From Conexibacter stalactiti (GTDB taxonomy: Bacteria; Actinomycetota; Thermoleophilia; Solirubrobacterales; Solirubrobacteraceae): DNA of 64,000 nt. The stretch lies in the NCBI RefSeq assembly GCF_035967765.1, contig NZ_JAYWIT010000025.1. One strand, written 5' to 3'. Of this stretch, positions 44,336-54,028 are shown one piece after another (within the stretch, counting starts at the first letter, position 1; each line of letters begins with the position of its first letter). Position numbers and translations under genes: made by a program. The notes below the pieces were generated by a model. The model worked only from the letters and a program-made list of their open reading frames with translations, did no database searches and was not told the DNA's origin.

Positions 44336-44779
44336 TTACGCGGCCGGTGGAGCGCCCGGCGTGGTGGTGGAGGTGTACTCGAACTCCTCCTCCTTGCCGA
44401 ACAGCGCGTCGAGCACCTTCGTCCGCAGGTCCTCGCTGACGGCGAGCGCGATGCCGGCGCCGATGACGAGCAGCAGCAGCTTGCGCCCAGGATGCCGCTT
44501 CTTCTTCTTCTTGGGCCCGTCCTTCAACGCCGAACCGGCGTCCTTGAGCGCGCCCGCGGCCTTGTTCAGGTCCTTCTGCAGCTTCTTGTCCTCGACGAGC
44601 GCCTTCGGGCTCTTGCCGTCGGAGGAGATCCGATCGTAAGCGTCCCTGGCAGCCTCGAACGCGACGCGGAAGTTGTCGCGCAGATCCTCGTCGTCGACGA
44701 GCCGCTGGACCCACGGCGTGGTCGTCGCAGCGGCCGCTGTCGCCGCCTTCTTCGCCTTCTTGGTGCGTGCTGCTGCCAT
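44336..44779 (-). CDS. Hypothetical Lys/Ala-rich membrane-associated protein (147 aa)
   Basis: Unrecognised. A basic N-terminus (RTKKAKKAATAAAATTT) is followed by a helical domain (WVQRLVDDEDLRDNFRVAFEAARDAYDRI), a lysine run, one short membrane-like segment (KLLLLVIGAGIALAVS) and an acidic then Pro/Ala tail. AGGAG precedes the ATG. Own terminator downstream. Histone-like Lys/Ala composition suggests nucleic-acid or envelope association, without proof. Confidence 0.7.
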   Translation of the reverse strand: MAAARTKKAKKAATAAAATTTPWVQRLVDDEDLRDNFRVAFEAARDAYDRISSDGKSPKALVEDKKLQKDLNKAAGALKDAGSALKDGPKKKKKRHPGRKLLLLVIGAGIALAVSEDLRTKVLDALFGKEEEFEYTSTTTPGAPPAA

Positions 44780-44865
44780 GCCCAGAAACTCCTTGGTCCG
44801 TTTCTCCGGTGGCCTTCACCTTACCCCTTGCACAGAGGGCTGACGCGGAGGTCGGGCGGACCGGC

Positions 44866-47279
<2,414 letters not shown>

Positions 47280-47283
<4 letters not shown>

Positions 47284-47762
47284 GAGGAGCCGCCTCTGCG
47301 CCCTCTGGCGCCGGCTCGCGGCACCTCGATCGGCACGCTGCGACGGCGCTTCTCCGGCTCGATCAGCGGCAGCTCGACGCGCAGCAGGCCGTCCTCGTAG
47401 ATCGCCTTCGCCTCCTCGGCGCGCACCTCCGCGCCGAGCTGCACGACGCGCCGGAAGGGACCGTGCTCGATCTCGACCTGCTGGTAGACGCGGCCCTCGG
47501 CCTCGTTGGCGCGGCGATGGCCGGAGAGCACCAGCTCGCGGCCCTGGATCTCCAGCGACAGTCTGTCGGCGTCGATGCCCGGCAGCTCCGCGGTGACGAC
47601 GGCGCGAGGCGGACCGTCGGCGTAGTACACGTCGACAGCGGGCGAGAAGCCGCCGCGCTTGCGGGGCGCGATGCCAGGCCGTTGGAGGACGTCGCCGAAC
47701 AGCTCGTCCATCTCCCGCCGCATCCGCTCGAAGTTCGCGAAGAGGTCGCGTTCCGGAGCCAT
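47280..47762 (-). CDS. Hsp20/alpha-crystallin small heat-shock protein
   Basis: A 160-residue sHSP with an N-terminal arm (DLFANFERMRREMDELFGDV), the alpha-crystallin domain (SPAVDVYYADGPPRAVVTAELPGI, split motif; ELVLSGHRR) and the C-terminal I-x-I-like SVPIEVP. It holds unfolding proteins in an ATP-independent way. TAGATT lies 7 nt before the ATG (leaderless). No CIRCE or HAIR box seen here. First gene of hsp20-lon. Confidence 0.93.
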
Positions 47763-47769
47763 GCGCCGG

Positions 47770-47775
47770 AATCTA
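47770..47775 (-). promoter_or_regulatory. -10 box of the hsp20-lon leaderless promoter
   Basis: TAGATT on the minus strand, 7 nt before the ATG at 47762. Confidence 0.55.
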
Positions 47776-47811
47776 CCCGTCCGAGCGTCTGGCTGACATC
47801 TCAGATGACGT

Positions 47812-48570
47812 TCAGATGGTGTAAGTGGCGAACTCGACCGCGATCTCGATCGGTCCGCCGAACTCGCGCTCGGCCTCGACGCGGGCTCTGTCGAGGTCCT
47901 CGTCGGCGGCGATGTGCGTCAACACGAGGCGCTTGGCGCCGGCGGCGCGGCCGTGCGCACCGGCCTCCGCCCACGTGAGGTGGCCGCGGTGGCCCTCCTC
48001 GGGCGTCTCCAGCGTCGCCTCCAGCATCAGCAGGTCGGTGTCGCGCGCGAACTCGACGAGCGCCTCGTTGGGGCAGCAGTCGGCGCCGAAGGTGAAGCTG
48101 CCGCTCGGGCCGGCGACCTTCACCGCGTGCGTGCGGATGAAGTGCGGCACCTCGTGGAAGGTGATCGTCAGCGCGCCGAGCGTGATCTCGCGCGCCGGCT
48201 CGTACTCGATCAGGCAGAAGGCCTGCTCGACCAGCTCAGGCGTGTTCCACGCGCCGGCGATCTGGCGGAAGACGTCGCGCCCGCCCGGCGGCACGTAGAG
48301 CGTCGGGCGCGGATGCGGGAAGGCGCGCGCCCGCGGCGAGTAGGAGAGCGCGTACGAGTAGGGGATCAGGTCGATGCAGTGGTCCGAGTGCAGATGCGAG
48401 ACGACGACGGCGTCGACCTCGGCGTAGTCGACCACCTGGCGCAGCTTGCCGAAGACGCCGTTGCCGCAGTCGACGAGCAGGGTCGTGTCACCCTCCTCGA
48501 CGAGGTAGCCGCTGCACGCTCCGCCAGCGTCCTGCCAGGCGGGTGACTTTCCGAGCACGGTGATCTTCAC
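47812..48570 (-). CDS. MBL-fold hydrolase (RNase Z-like)
   Basis: A 252-residue metallo-beta-lactamase-fold protein with VVVSHLHSDHCIDLIPY (HxHxDH), LVDCGNGVFGKL, FGADCCPNE and VLTHIAADED. The arrangement resembles RNase Z/ElaC-like and phosphodiesterase-like members rather than beta-lactamases. GTG start with GGAAGG 9 nt upstream; a TAGAGT box at 48599-48604 could be the promoter. Substrate unknown. Confidence 0.88.
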   Translation of the reverse strand: MKITVLGKSPAWQDAGGACSGYLVEEGDTTLLVDCGNGVFGKLRQVVDYAEVDAVVVSHLHSDHCIDLIPYSYALSYSPRARAFPHPRPTLYVPPGGRDVFRQIAGAWNTPELVEQAFCLIEYEPAREITLGALTITFHEVPHFIRTHAVKVAGPSGSFTFGADCCPNEALVEFARDTDLLMLEATLETPEEGHRGHLTWAEAGAHGRAAGAKRLVLTHIAADEDLDRARVEAEREFGGPIEIAVEFATYTI

Positions 48571-48655
48571 GCCGGGGGCCTTCCCACAGTGGGTCGGACA
48601 CTCTAGCCGTGCGGCCAGCTTCCGGCGCCCACCTCCGATCGACCGGCTTCCCGCG

Positions 48656-48886
48656 TCAAGCGTGGAGGGCGGCCTGCTCCTGCGCCGAGGGCATCGCCCA
48701 GACGGCTTGCGTGCGCCGCTCCTGACGGAACTGGAAGCGCAGCTGGCGAGGTGGTCGAAGGCCATCGGGATGGGCCGGCCGGAAGGTCGCGCACGGTTCG
48801 TCGTCCGCGAGCGCGCAGAGCAGGTTCTGACGGAAGAAGCAGTCTTCGCAACCGACTCTGCGTCCATTCACACGACCCTTCGCCAT
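48656..48886 (-). CDS. Cys4-motif small protein (76 aa)
   Basis: A small basic protein with four cysteines in a C-x2-C-x7-C-x7-C pattern (Cys13, 16, 24, 32) in the segment CEDCFFRQNLLCALADDEPC, followed by TFRPAHPDGLRPPRQLRF. It could bind zinc or an Fe-S cluster; I do not recall a named family with certainty. An AAGGA site precedes the ATG at 48886. It is divergent from the NAD-binding gene over a 230-bp, comparatively AT-rich region. Confidence 0.65.
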   Translation of the reverse strand: MAKGRVNGRRVGCEDCFFRQNLLCALADDEPCATFRPAHPDGLRPPRQLRFQFRQERRTQAVWAMPSAQEQAALHA

Positions 48887-49116
48887 CCTGTCCTTCGACC
48901 TCCCTTTGCTGACCCCGTGGGCCACCTTGCTCGTACTCGGAGGCGGCAGTCAAACAAACCGGCGAGGGCCGCTCAATGTCGTTTCCCGCAAAACGCAGGA
49001 ACTTTCGAAGTCGTCTGGATTCACCTGCAAATCCACGGATTTTTGCTATGGCCGCCAGGAACCCCCCGCATTTTGCGAAGGTTTTTCACAAGTCGTCCCG
49101 TCATGCTGTCTGAGGC
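48887..49116. other. Relatively AT-rich divergent intergenic region
   Basis: This 230-bp gap is visibly lower in GC than its surroundings, with GCAAAACGC at 48988-48996 and GCATTTTGC at 49068-49076 and several T-runs (ATTTTTGC, GGTTTTTCAC). It probably holds promoters for both divergent genes. I see no gene in it. Confidence 0.5.
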
Positions 49117-50049
49117 ATGCGAATCCTGATAACGGGCGTCAGCGGATTCGTCGGATCGCGGCTCGTGCCGCGCCTCCGACGGGACGGTCACGAGCTGCGC
49201 GGCTTCGCGCGAGATCCGGCCCGCGTCGCCGTCGACGTGCCGGTCGTCGTCGGCGACGCGGTCAGCGGCGAAGGGCTCGACGCGGCGCTCGACGGCGTCG
49301 ACGTCGCCTACTTCCTGATCCACTCGATGGAGCCGCCGCCGCCCGCGGCCAACGGCGCGCGCTTCTCCGACCGCGAGCTGGCCTCCGCCGAGCGGTTCGC
49401 GGCCGCGGCGCGCGCGGCCGGCGTGCGGCGCGTCGTCTATCTCGGCGGCCTCGTCCCCGAGGCGGTCGCGCCTTCGGCCCACCTGTCGAGCCGCCTCGCG
49501 GTCGAGCGCGTGCTGATCGAGGCCGTCCCCGAGGCGCTCGCACTGCGCGCCTCGATCGTGATCGGCGCTCGCTCGCGCTCGTTCCGCTTCCTCGTGCGCC
49601 TGATCGAGCGGATGCCGGTGCTGGCGCTGCCGGGCTGGCGCGACTTCCGCACCCAGCCCGTCGACGAGCGCGACGTGGTCGAGGCGCTCGCCCGCGCCGC
49701 GGCCGTCGAACTGCCCGCGGGCACGCCGCGCTCGTTCGACCTCGCCGGCCCCGACGTCGTCAGCTACCGCCAGCTGATCGAGCGGATCCGCGACCTGATG
49801 CTGCTCGACCGGCCGGTGCTGGCACTCGACCCGCCGGCGCCGACGAGCATCACCAGCCGCATCGCGGCCGCGATCGCGGGCGAGCAGCACGCGCTCGTCG
49901 GGCCGCTGATGGACGGCCTCGGGAGCGACCTGCTGCCGCGCCCGGGCGACGTCGCCAGCCTGCTCGGGCTGCGACTGCACCGGCTCGACGCGGCGATCGA
50001 GCACGCGCTGCGCGAGTGGGAGCGCGAAGAGCCGCTGGCGGCGAGGTAG
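49117..50049 (+). CDS. NAD(P)-binding atypical SDR (NmrA/epimerase-like)
   Basis: A 310-residue Rossmann protein. ILITGVSGFVGSRLVPRL is the dinucleotide-binding Gly motif, followed by VDVAYFLIHSMEP, RRVVYLGGLVPE and ALRASIVIGARS. It lacks a clear YxxxK catalytic pair, as in the atypical SDR5/SDR7-like group that includes DUF2867-type and NmrA-like proteins. Substrate unknown. Followed after 11 bp by the SRPBCC gene, so the two probably form a unit. Confidence 0.85.
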   Translation: MRILITGVSGFVGSRLVPRLRRDGHELRGFARDPARVAVDVPVVVGDAVSGEGLDAALDGVDVAYFLIHSMEPPPPAANGARFSDRELASAERFAAAARAAGVRRVVYLGGLVPEAVAPSAHLSSRLAVERVLIEAVPEALALRASIVIGARSRSFRFLVRLIERMPVLALPGWRDFRTQPVDERDVVEALARAAAVELPAGTPRSFDLAGPDVVSYRQLIERIRDLMLLDRPVLALDPPAPTSITSRIAAAIAGEQHALVGPLMDGLGSDLLPRPGDVASLLGLRLHRLDAAIEHALREWEREEPLAAR

Positions 50050-50052
50050 GGT
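50047..50052 (+). promoter_or_regulatory. -10-like box inside the end of the upstream gene
   Basis: TAGGGT overlaps the TAG stop of the NAD-binding gene and lies 8 nt before the ATG at 50061, so the SRPBCC gene may also have its own leaderless transcript. Confidence 0.35.
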
Positions 50053-50060
50053 CCAGGCCG

Positions 50061-50510
50061 ATGTCACTCGTCACCACCGCGATCGACATAGCCGCCGCGC
50101 CCGAGCAGGTGTGGGAGGTCGTGCTCGACCCGCGCCGCCTCGGCGACTGGGTGACGATCCACCGCAAGCTCGGCGACGACACGCCGGCGAGACTGCGCAG
50201 AGGCTCGACCTTCGAGCAGACGCTGAACCTGCGCGGCGCTCATCTGCACGTCGAGTGGACGGTCGCCGACATGGATCCGCCGCGGCGCGCCGAGTGGCAC
50301 GGCCGCGGTCCCGCCCACTCGCACGCGACGATCGTCTACGAGCTGGCGCCGACCGCCAGCGGCGGCACCCGCTTCACCTACGAGAACTCGTTCAAGCCGC
50401 CGGGCGGACCGCTTGGCGCGGTCGCCGGGCGCGTGCTCGTCGGCGGGCTCTCACACCGTGAAGCACAGCGTTCACTGGAACGCCTCAAAGCGCTGCTCGA
50501 AGCACGCTGA
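50061..50510 (+). CDS. SRPBCC-family protein (START-like)
   Basis: A 149-residue hydrophobic-ligand-binding fold: VTTAIDIAAAPEQVWEVVLDPRRLGDWV is the standard SRPBCC opening (given as VTTAIDIAAAPEQVW and RRLGDWV), with HVEWTVADMDPPRRAEW in the middle and a long C-terminal helix (REAQRSLERLKALLEAR). Such proteins bind lipids, polyketides or aromatic compounds. It shares an operon with the NAD-binding protein. Confidence 0.85.
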   Translation: MSLVTTAIDIAAAPEQVWEVVLDPRRLGDWVTIHRKLGDDTPARLRRGSTFEQTLNLRGAHLHVEWTVADMDPPRRAEWHGRGPAHSHATIVYELAPTASGGTRFTYENSFKPPGGPLGAVAGRVLVGGLSHREAQRSLERLKALLEAR

Positions 50511-50572
50511 CCAGTAACGACTGCAACGCGCCATTCGGTGTGCCCAAGGTGACGCCTCACCGCGCTAAGATT

Positions 50573-50592
50573 CGGATCAGCCGGCTGAACCG
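50573..50592. promoter_or_regulatory. 20-bp imperfect palindrome, candidate autoregulatory operator
   Basis: CGG-A-TCAGCCGGCTGA-A-CCG: a perfect 12-bp core (50577-50588) flanked by matching CGG/CCG. It lies about 140 bp upstream of the winged-helix gene. Confidence 0.45.
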
Positions 50593-50733
50593 CAGTGATA
50601 CGGCCGGTGATTGAACACATACGTAGGGGGAATTCAGGGGGCGAGCGATTCGGCCGCAATGCCAGGGGTCGGTCGTAAACGTTTGTGTTTTCCACCTCGT
50701 CGGAGCCGAATCGCGGAAAGGACCGGATACGAA

Positions 50734-51126
50734 GTGGCTGACTTTCTCGACGCGAAAGTGAAAGAGATCGAGGGGCGCTTGAGAGAGCTGCGCCCACTGC
50801 TCGACGAGTACCACCGGCTGGAGGCCGCCGCGGCGGCGCTGGGCGGGGTCGAGGCGCGGCCCGTGCGCGGGCGCACACGTGGTGCCAGCAGCACGGCGGC
50901 TCGCAACGGCGCGAGCGCTGCCAGGCGCGGGCGCCCACGCGGCAGTCGCGGCGACAACACGCGCGCGGCGCAAGCGGTCGAGCTGGTGCGGACGCGGCCC
51001 GGGATCACGATCCCGGAGCTGGCCGAGCACATGGGCATCAAGCCCAACTACCTCTACCGCATCCTCCCGCAGTTGGAGGAGGAAGGCAGAGTCCGGCGCG
51101 ACGACAAGGGCTGGCTGCCGGCGTAG
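50734..51126 (+). CDS. Coiled-coil winged-helix DNA-binding protein (130 aa)
   Basis: The N-terminal 40 residues form a coiled coil (FLDAKVKEIEGRLRELRPLL), residues 45-80 a basic Arg/Gly/Ala linker, and residues 85-130 a compact winged helix (ITIPELAEHMGIKPNYLYRILPQL, EEGRVRRDDKGWLP). It is probably a dimeric regulator or nucleoid-associated protein. The GTG at 50734 follows GGAAAGGA and matches the start of the coiled coil; ATG (50659) and TTG (50611) starts are possible upstream. The 223 bp before it contain a palindrome and AT-rich promoter-like DNA. Confidence 0.75.
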   Translation: MADFLDAKVKEIEGRLRELRPLLDEYHRLEAAAAALGGVEARPVRGRTRGASSTAARNGASAARRGRPRGSRGDNTRAAQAVELVRTRPGITIPELAEHMGIKPNYLYRILPQLEEEGRVRRDDKGWLPA

Positions 51127-51183
51127 GCAGCGGTCGACCGCGCGGCGCGACCCCCTCCGCGCCGACGGTCACCGTCGATCGAA

Positions 51184-51204
51184 GCGGCCCACCCCGGAGG
51201 CCGC
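51184..51204. terminator. Hairpin between convergent genes
   Basis: GCGGCC (51184-51189), 9-nt loop, GGCCGC (51199-51204), 16 bp beyond the minus-strand mdh stop and 57 bp after the winged-helix gene's stop. Confidence 0.5.
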
Positions 51205-51220
51205 ATCCGATCGCGTTCGC

Positions 51221-52216
51221 CTAGATCAGGCCCAGCTGCCTGATCGCTTCGCGCTCCTCGACCAGCTCGTTGACCGAGGCGTCGATGCGGGCGCGCGAGA
51301 AGTCGTCGATCTCAAGTCCCTGGACGATCTCGTAGCTGCCGTCGCCCTTCGTCGTGCACGGGAACGACGAGATGATCCCCTCCGGCACGCCGTAGGAGCC
51401 GTCCGACGGGACCGACATCGAGACCCAGTCGCCGGCCGGCGTGCCGAGCGCCCAGTCGTGCACGTGGTCGATCGCCGCGTTGGCGGCCGAGGCGGCGCTC
51501 GAGGCGCCGCGCGCGTCGATGATCGCCGCGCCGCGCTTCTGCACCGTCGGGATGAAGTCGTTCTCCAGCCACGCCTGGTCGTTCACCAGATCGGCCGCGT
51601 TCTGGCCGTTCACCTTCGCGTGGAAGACGTCGGGGTACTGAGTCGCCGAGTGGTTGCCCCAGATCGTCACGTTGGTGATGTCCTTGACGGCGGCGCCGGT
51701 CTTCTTCGACAGCTGCGCGATCGCGCGGTTGTGGTCGAGGCGCGTCATCGCGTGGAAGCGCTCCTTCGGCACGTCCGGCGCGTTGCTGGCCGCGATCAGC
51801 GCGTTCGTGTTCGCCGGGTTGCCGACGACGAGGACCTTGATGTCGTCCGCGGCGTGGGCGTTGATCGCCTGACCCTGCGGCTTGAAGATGCCGCCGTTGG
51901 CCTCCAGCAGGTCGGCGCGCTCCATCCCTCTCGAACGCGGACGGGCGCCGACCAGCAGCGCGACGTTGGCGCCGTCGAAGGCGACGTTGGCGTCGTCGGT
52001 CGCGTCGACGCTGTGCAGCAGCGGGAAGGCGCAGTCGTCGAGCTCCATGATCACGCCCTCCGCCGCCTTCAGCGCGGGGGTGATCTCCAGCAGGCGCAGC
52101 GAGACGGGCTGGTCCGGGCCGAGCAGGGCGCCACTGGCGATGCGAAACAGCAGCGCGTAGCCGATCTGGCCGGCGCCGCCGGTGACGGCGACACGGACGG
52201 GTTGCTTGTCAGTCAC
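51221..52216 (-). CDS. mdh: Malate dehydrogenase (NAD-dependent)
   Basis: A 331-residue cytosolic-type MDH of the citric acid cycle. VRVAVTGGAGQIGYALLFRIA is the NAD-binding loop (motif VTGGAGQIGYALL), then ALLVGARPRSRGMERADLL with substrate arginines, VGNPANTNALIA, TRLDHNRAIAQL and catalytic IWGNHSATQYPD (His). GTG start with AAAGG upstream. It is divergent from the AidB-type gene across a gap with two palindromes. Confidence 0.96.
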   Translation of the reverse strand: MTDKQPVRVAVTGGAGQIGYALLFRIASGALLGPDQPVSLRLLEITPALKAAEGVIMELDDCAFPLLHSVDATDDANVAFDGANVALLVGARPRSRGMERADLLEANGGIFKPQGQAINAHAADDIKVLVVGNPANTNALIAASNAPDVPKERFHAMTRLDHNRAIAQLSKKTGAAVKDITNVTIWGNHSATQYPDVFHAKVNGQNAADLVNDQAWLENDFIPTVQKRGAAIIDARGASSAASAANAAIDHVHDWALGTPAGDWVSMSVPSDGSYGVPEGIISSFPCTTKGDGSYEIVQGLEIDDFSRARIDASVNELVEEREAIRQLGLI

Positions 52217-52266
52217 GGGCGTTCGAGCCTTTCGATTCCGGGGTGAGGCGGGCGATGCTATCGCCG

Positions 52267-52279
52267 ATTGTCCGACAAT
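52267..52279. promoter_or_regulatory. Palindrome ATTGTC-C-GACAAT
   Basis: A 13-bp perfect inverted repeat around a central C in the mdh/aidB divergent region, 51 bp upstream of mdh. Candidate operator. Confidence 0.45.
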
Positions 52280-52299
52280 GGCTAGATAGTTGCCGGACA

Positions 52300-52311
52300 G
52301 GCACTAGTGCC
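52300..52311. promoter_or_regulatory. Palindrome GGCACTAGTGCC
   Basis: A perfect 12-bp palindrome 34 bp upstream of the AidB-type gene start, centred about 32 bp from the neighbouring palindrome. Candidate operator. Confidence 0.45.
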
Positions 52312-52345
52312 GCTCAATAGTGCAGATCGTGGTTGACTGTCACTC

Positions 52346-54028
52346 ATGTCCCTCGCGCCGCCCGGGGAGACGCAGGCAACCCACCGCGTCACCAACCAGC
52401 CGCCTCCGCTGGAGGGGCTCGACCTCTTCGCCCAGAACCGCCCGCTCGTCGAGGCGCTCGAACGGGAAGGCGGCGGGTGGGCCGCCTCCGACGCGTCGAT
52501 GGTCGGCGAGATCGCCGGCGGCGAGGCGATCCGCTGGGGCTTCGAGGCGAACGAGAACCCGCCGAGACTGAAGACGCACGACCGCTTCGGCAACCGCGTC
52601 GACCAGGTCGAGTTCCACCCGTCCTGGCATCACCTGATGCAGACCTCGGTCGAGCACGCGATTCACGCGCTGCCGTGGCGTGAGCAGCGCGCCGGCGCGC
52701 ACGCCGCGCGCACCGCGCTGTCGCTGACCTTCTCGCAGGTCGAGGCCGGCCACGGCTGCCCGATCACGATGACCTTCGCCGCCGTGCCGGCGCTGCGCGC
52801 GCAGCCCGAGCTGCTCGACGCGTGGGAGGAGCGGCTGACCTCCGCCCGCTACGACAGCCGCGACGTGCCGGCGAGCGAGAAGACCGGCGCGCTCTGCGGC
52901 ATGGGCATGACGGAGAAGCAGGGCGGCTCCGACGTGCGGGCCAACACGACCGTCGCGAAGGCGGTCGGCGCCGGCGGGCCGGGCGGCGAGTATGCGCTGA
53001 CCGGTCACAAGTGGTTCTGCTCGGCGCCGATGTGCGACCTCTTCCTCGTGCTCGCGCAGATCGACGGCGAGGGCATCTCCTGCTTCGCGGTGCCGCGCTG
53101 GCGCCCCGACGGGACGCGCAACGCCTTCCACCTCCAGCGACTCAAGGAGAAGCTCGGCAACCGCTCCAACGCCTCCTCGGAGGTCGAGTTCCGCGGCGCG
53201 TACGGGCAGCTCGTCGGCGAACCCGGCCGCGGCGTGCCGACGATCATCGAGATGGTCAACCACACCCGCCTGGACTGCGTGATCGGCTCGGCCGCCGGGA
53301 TGCGCTGGGCGGTCTCGCTCGCGACCCACCACGCCGCCCACCGCAGCGCCTTCGGCAAGCTGCTGATCGAGCAGCCGCTGATGGCCAACGTGCTCGCCGA
53401 CCTGTGCGTCGAGTCGGAGGCCGCGACGATCACCGCGATGCGGCTGGCGCGCGCCTACGACGAGGCCGGCGATGGCGAGCACCCCGGCGCCGGCCAGGCG
53501 CAGGCGTTCAAGCGGATCGCCACCGCGGTCATGAAGTACTGGATCTGCAAGCGCAACGCGCCGCACGCCGCCGAGGCGATCGAGGTGCTCGGCGGCAACG
53601 GCTACGTCGAGGAGTCAGGGCTGCCGCGGCTCTACCGCGAGGCGCCGCTGAACTCGATCTGGGAGGGCTCGGGCAACGTCATGTGCCTCGACGTCCTGCG
53701 CGCCCTCCACCGTGAGGAAGGCACCTCGGAGGCATTCCTCGCCGAGCTGGCGATCACCGACGGCGCCGACAAGCGGCTCGACGCGCACGTCGCCGGGCTG
53801 CGTCGCGCGCTCGCCGACCCGACCGACGCCGAGCTGCGCGCCCGCCGCCTCGTCGAGGCGATGGCGCTCGCGCTGCAGGGCTCGCTGGTCGTGCGCCACG
53901 CGCCGCCGGCCGTCGCCGAGGCGTTCCTCGCCTCGCGCCTGGCCGGCGATCACGGCAACGTGTTCGGCACGCTGCCGCCCCACGTCGACTTCGCGTCGAT
54001 CGTGGAGCGGCACCGGCCTCTGCTCTAG
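52346..54028 (+). CDS. AidB-type acyl-CoA dehydrogenase
   Basis: A 560-residue flavoprotein of the AidB branch of acyl-CoA dehydrogenases. The N-terminal extension is typical (VTNQPPPLEGLDLFAQNRPL), followed by GMGMTEKQGGSDVRANTT (flavin site), GHKWFCSAPMCDLFLVLA, HRSAFGKLLIEQPLMANVLADL and IEVLGGNGYVEESGLPRLYREAPLNSIWEGSGNV in parts (GGNGYVEESG, NSIWEGSGNVM). E. coli AidB is induced by alkylating agents and protects DNA; isovaleryl-CoA-type activity is weak. A role in adaptive protection is inferred. CTAG stop overlap with the M32 gene. Confidence 0.92.
   Translation: MSLAPPGETQATHRVTNQPPPLEGLDLFAQNRPLVEALEREGGGWAASDASMVGEIAGGEAIRWGFEANENPPRLKTHDRFGNRVDQVEFHPSWHHLMQTSVEHAIHALPWREQRAGAHAARTALSLTFSQVEAGHGCPITMTFAAVPALRAQPELLDAWEERLTSARYDSRDVPASEKTGALCGMGMTEKQGGSDVRANTTVAKAVGAGGPGGEYALTGHKWFCSAPMCDLFLVLAQIDGEGISCFAVPRWRPDGTRNAFHLQRLKEKLGNRSNASSEVEFRGAYGQLVGEPGRGVPTIIEMVNHTRLDCVIGSAAGMRWAVSLATHHAAHRSAFGKLLIEQPLMANVLADLCVESEAATITAMRLARAYDEAGDGEHPGAGQAQAFKRIATAVMKYWICKRNAPHAAEAIEVLGGNGYVEESGLPRLYREAPLNSIWEGSGNVMCLDVLRALHREEGTSEAFLAELAITDGADKRLDAHVAGLRRALADPTDAELRARRLVEAMALALQGSLVVRHAPPAVAEAFLASRLAGDHGNVFGTLPPHVDFASIVERHRPLL

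Noticed and set aside
47763..47811. CIRCE or HAIR heat-shock box before hsp20
   Set aside because: No TTAGCACTC-type or CTTGAGT-type inverted repeat is present in this gap.
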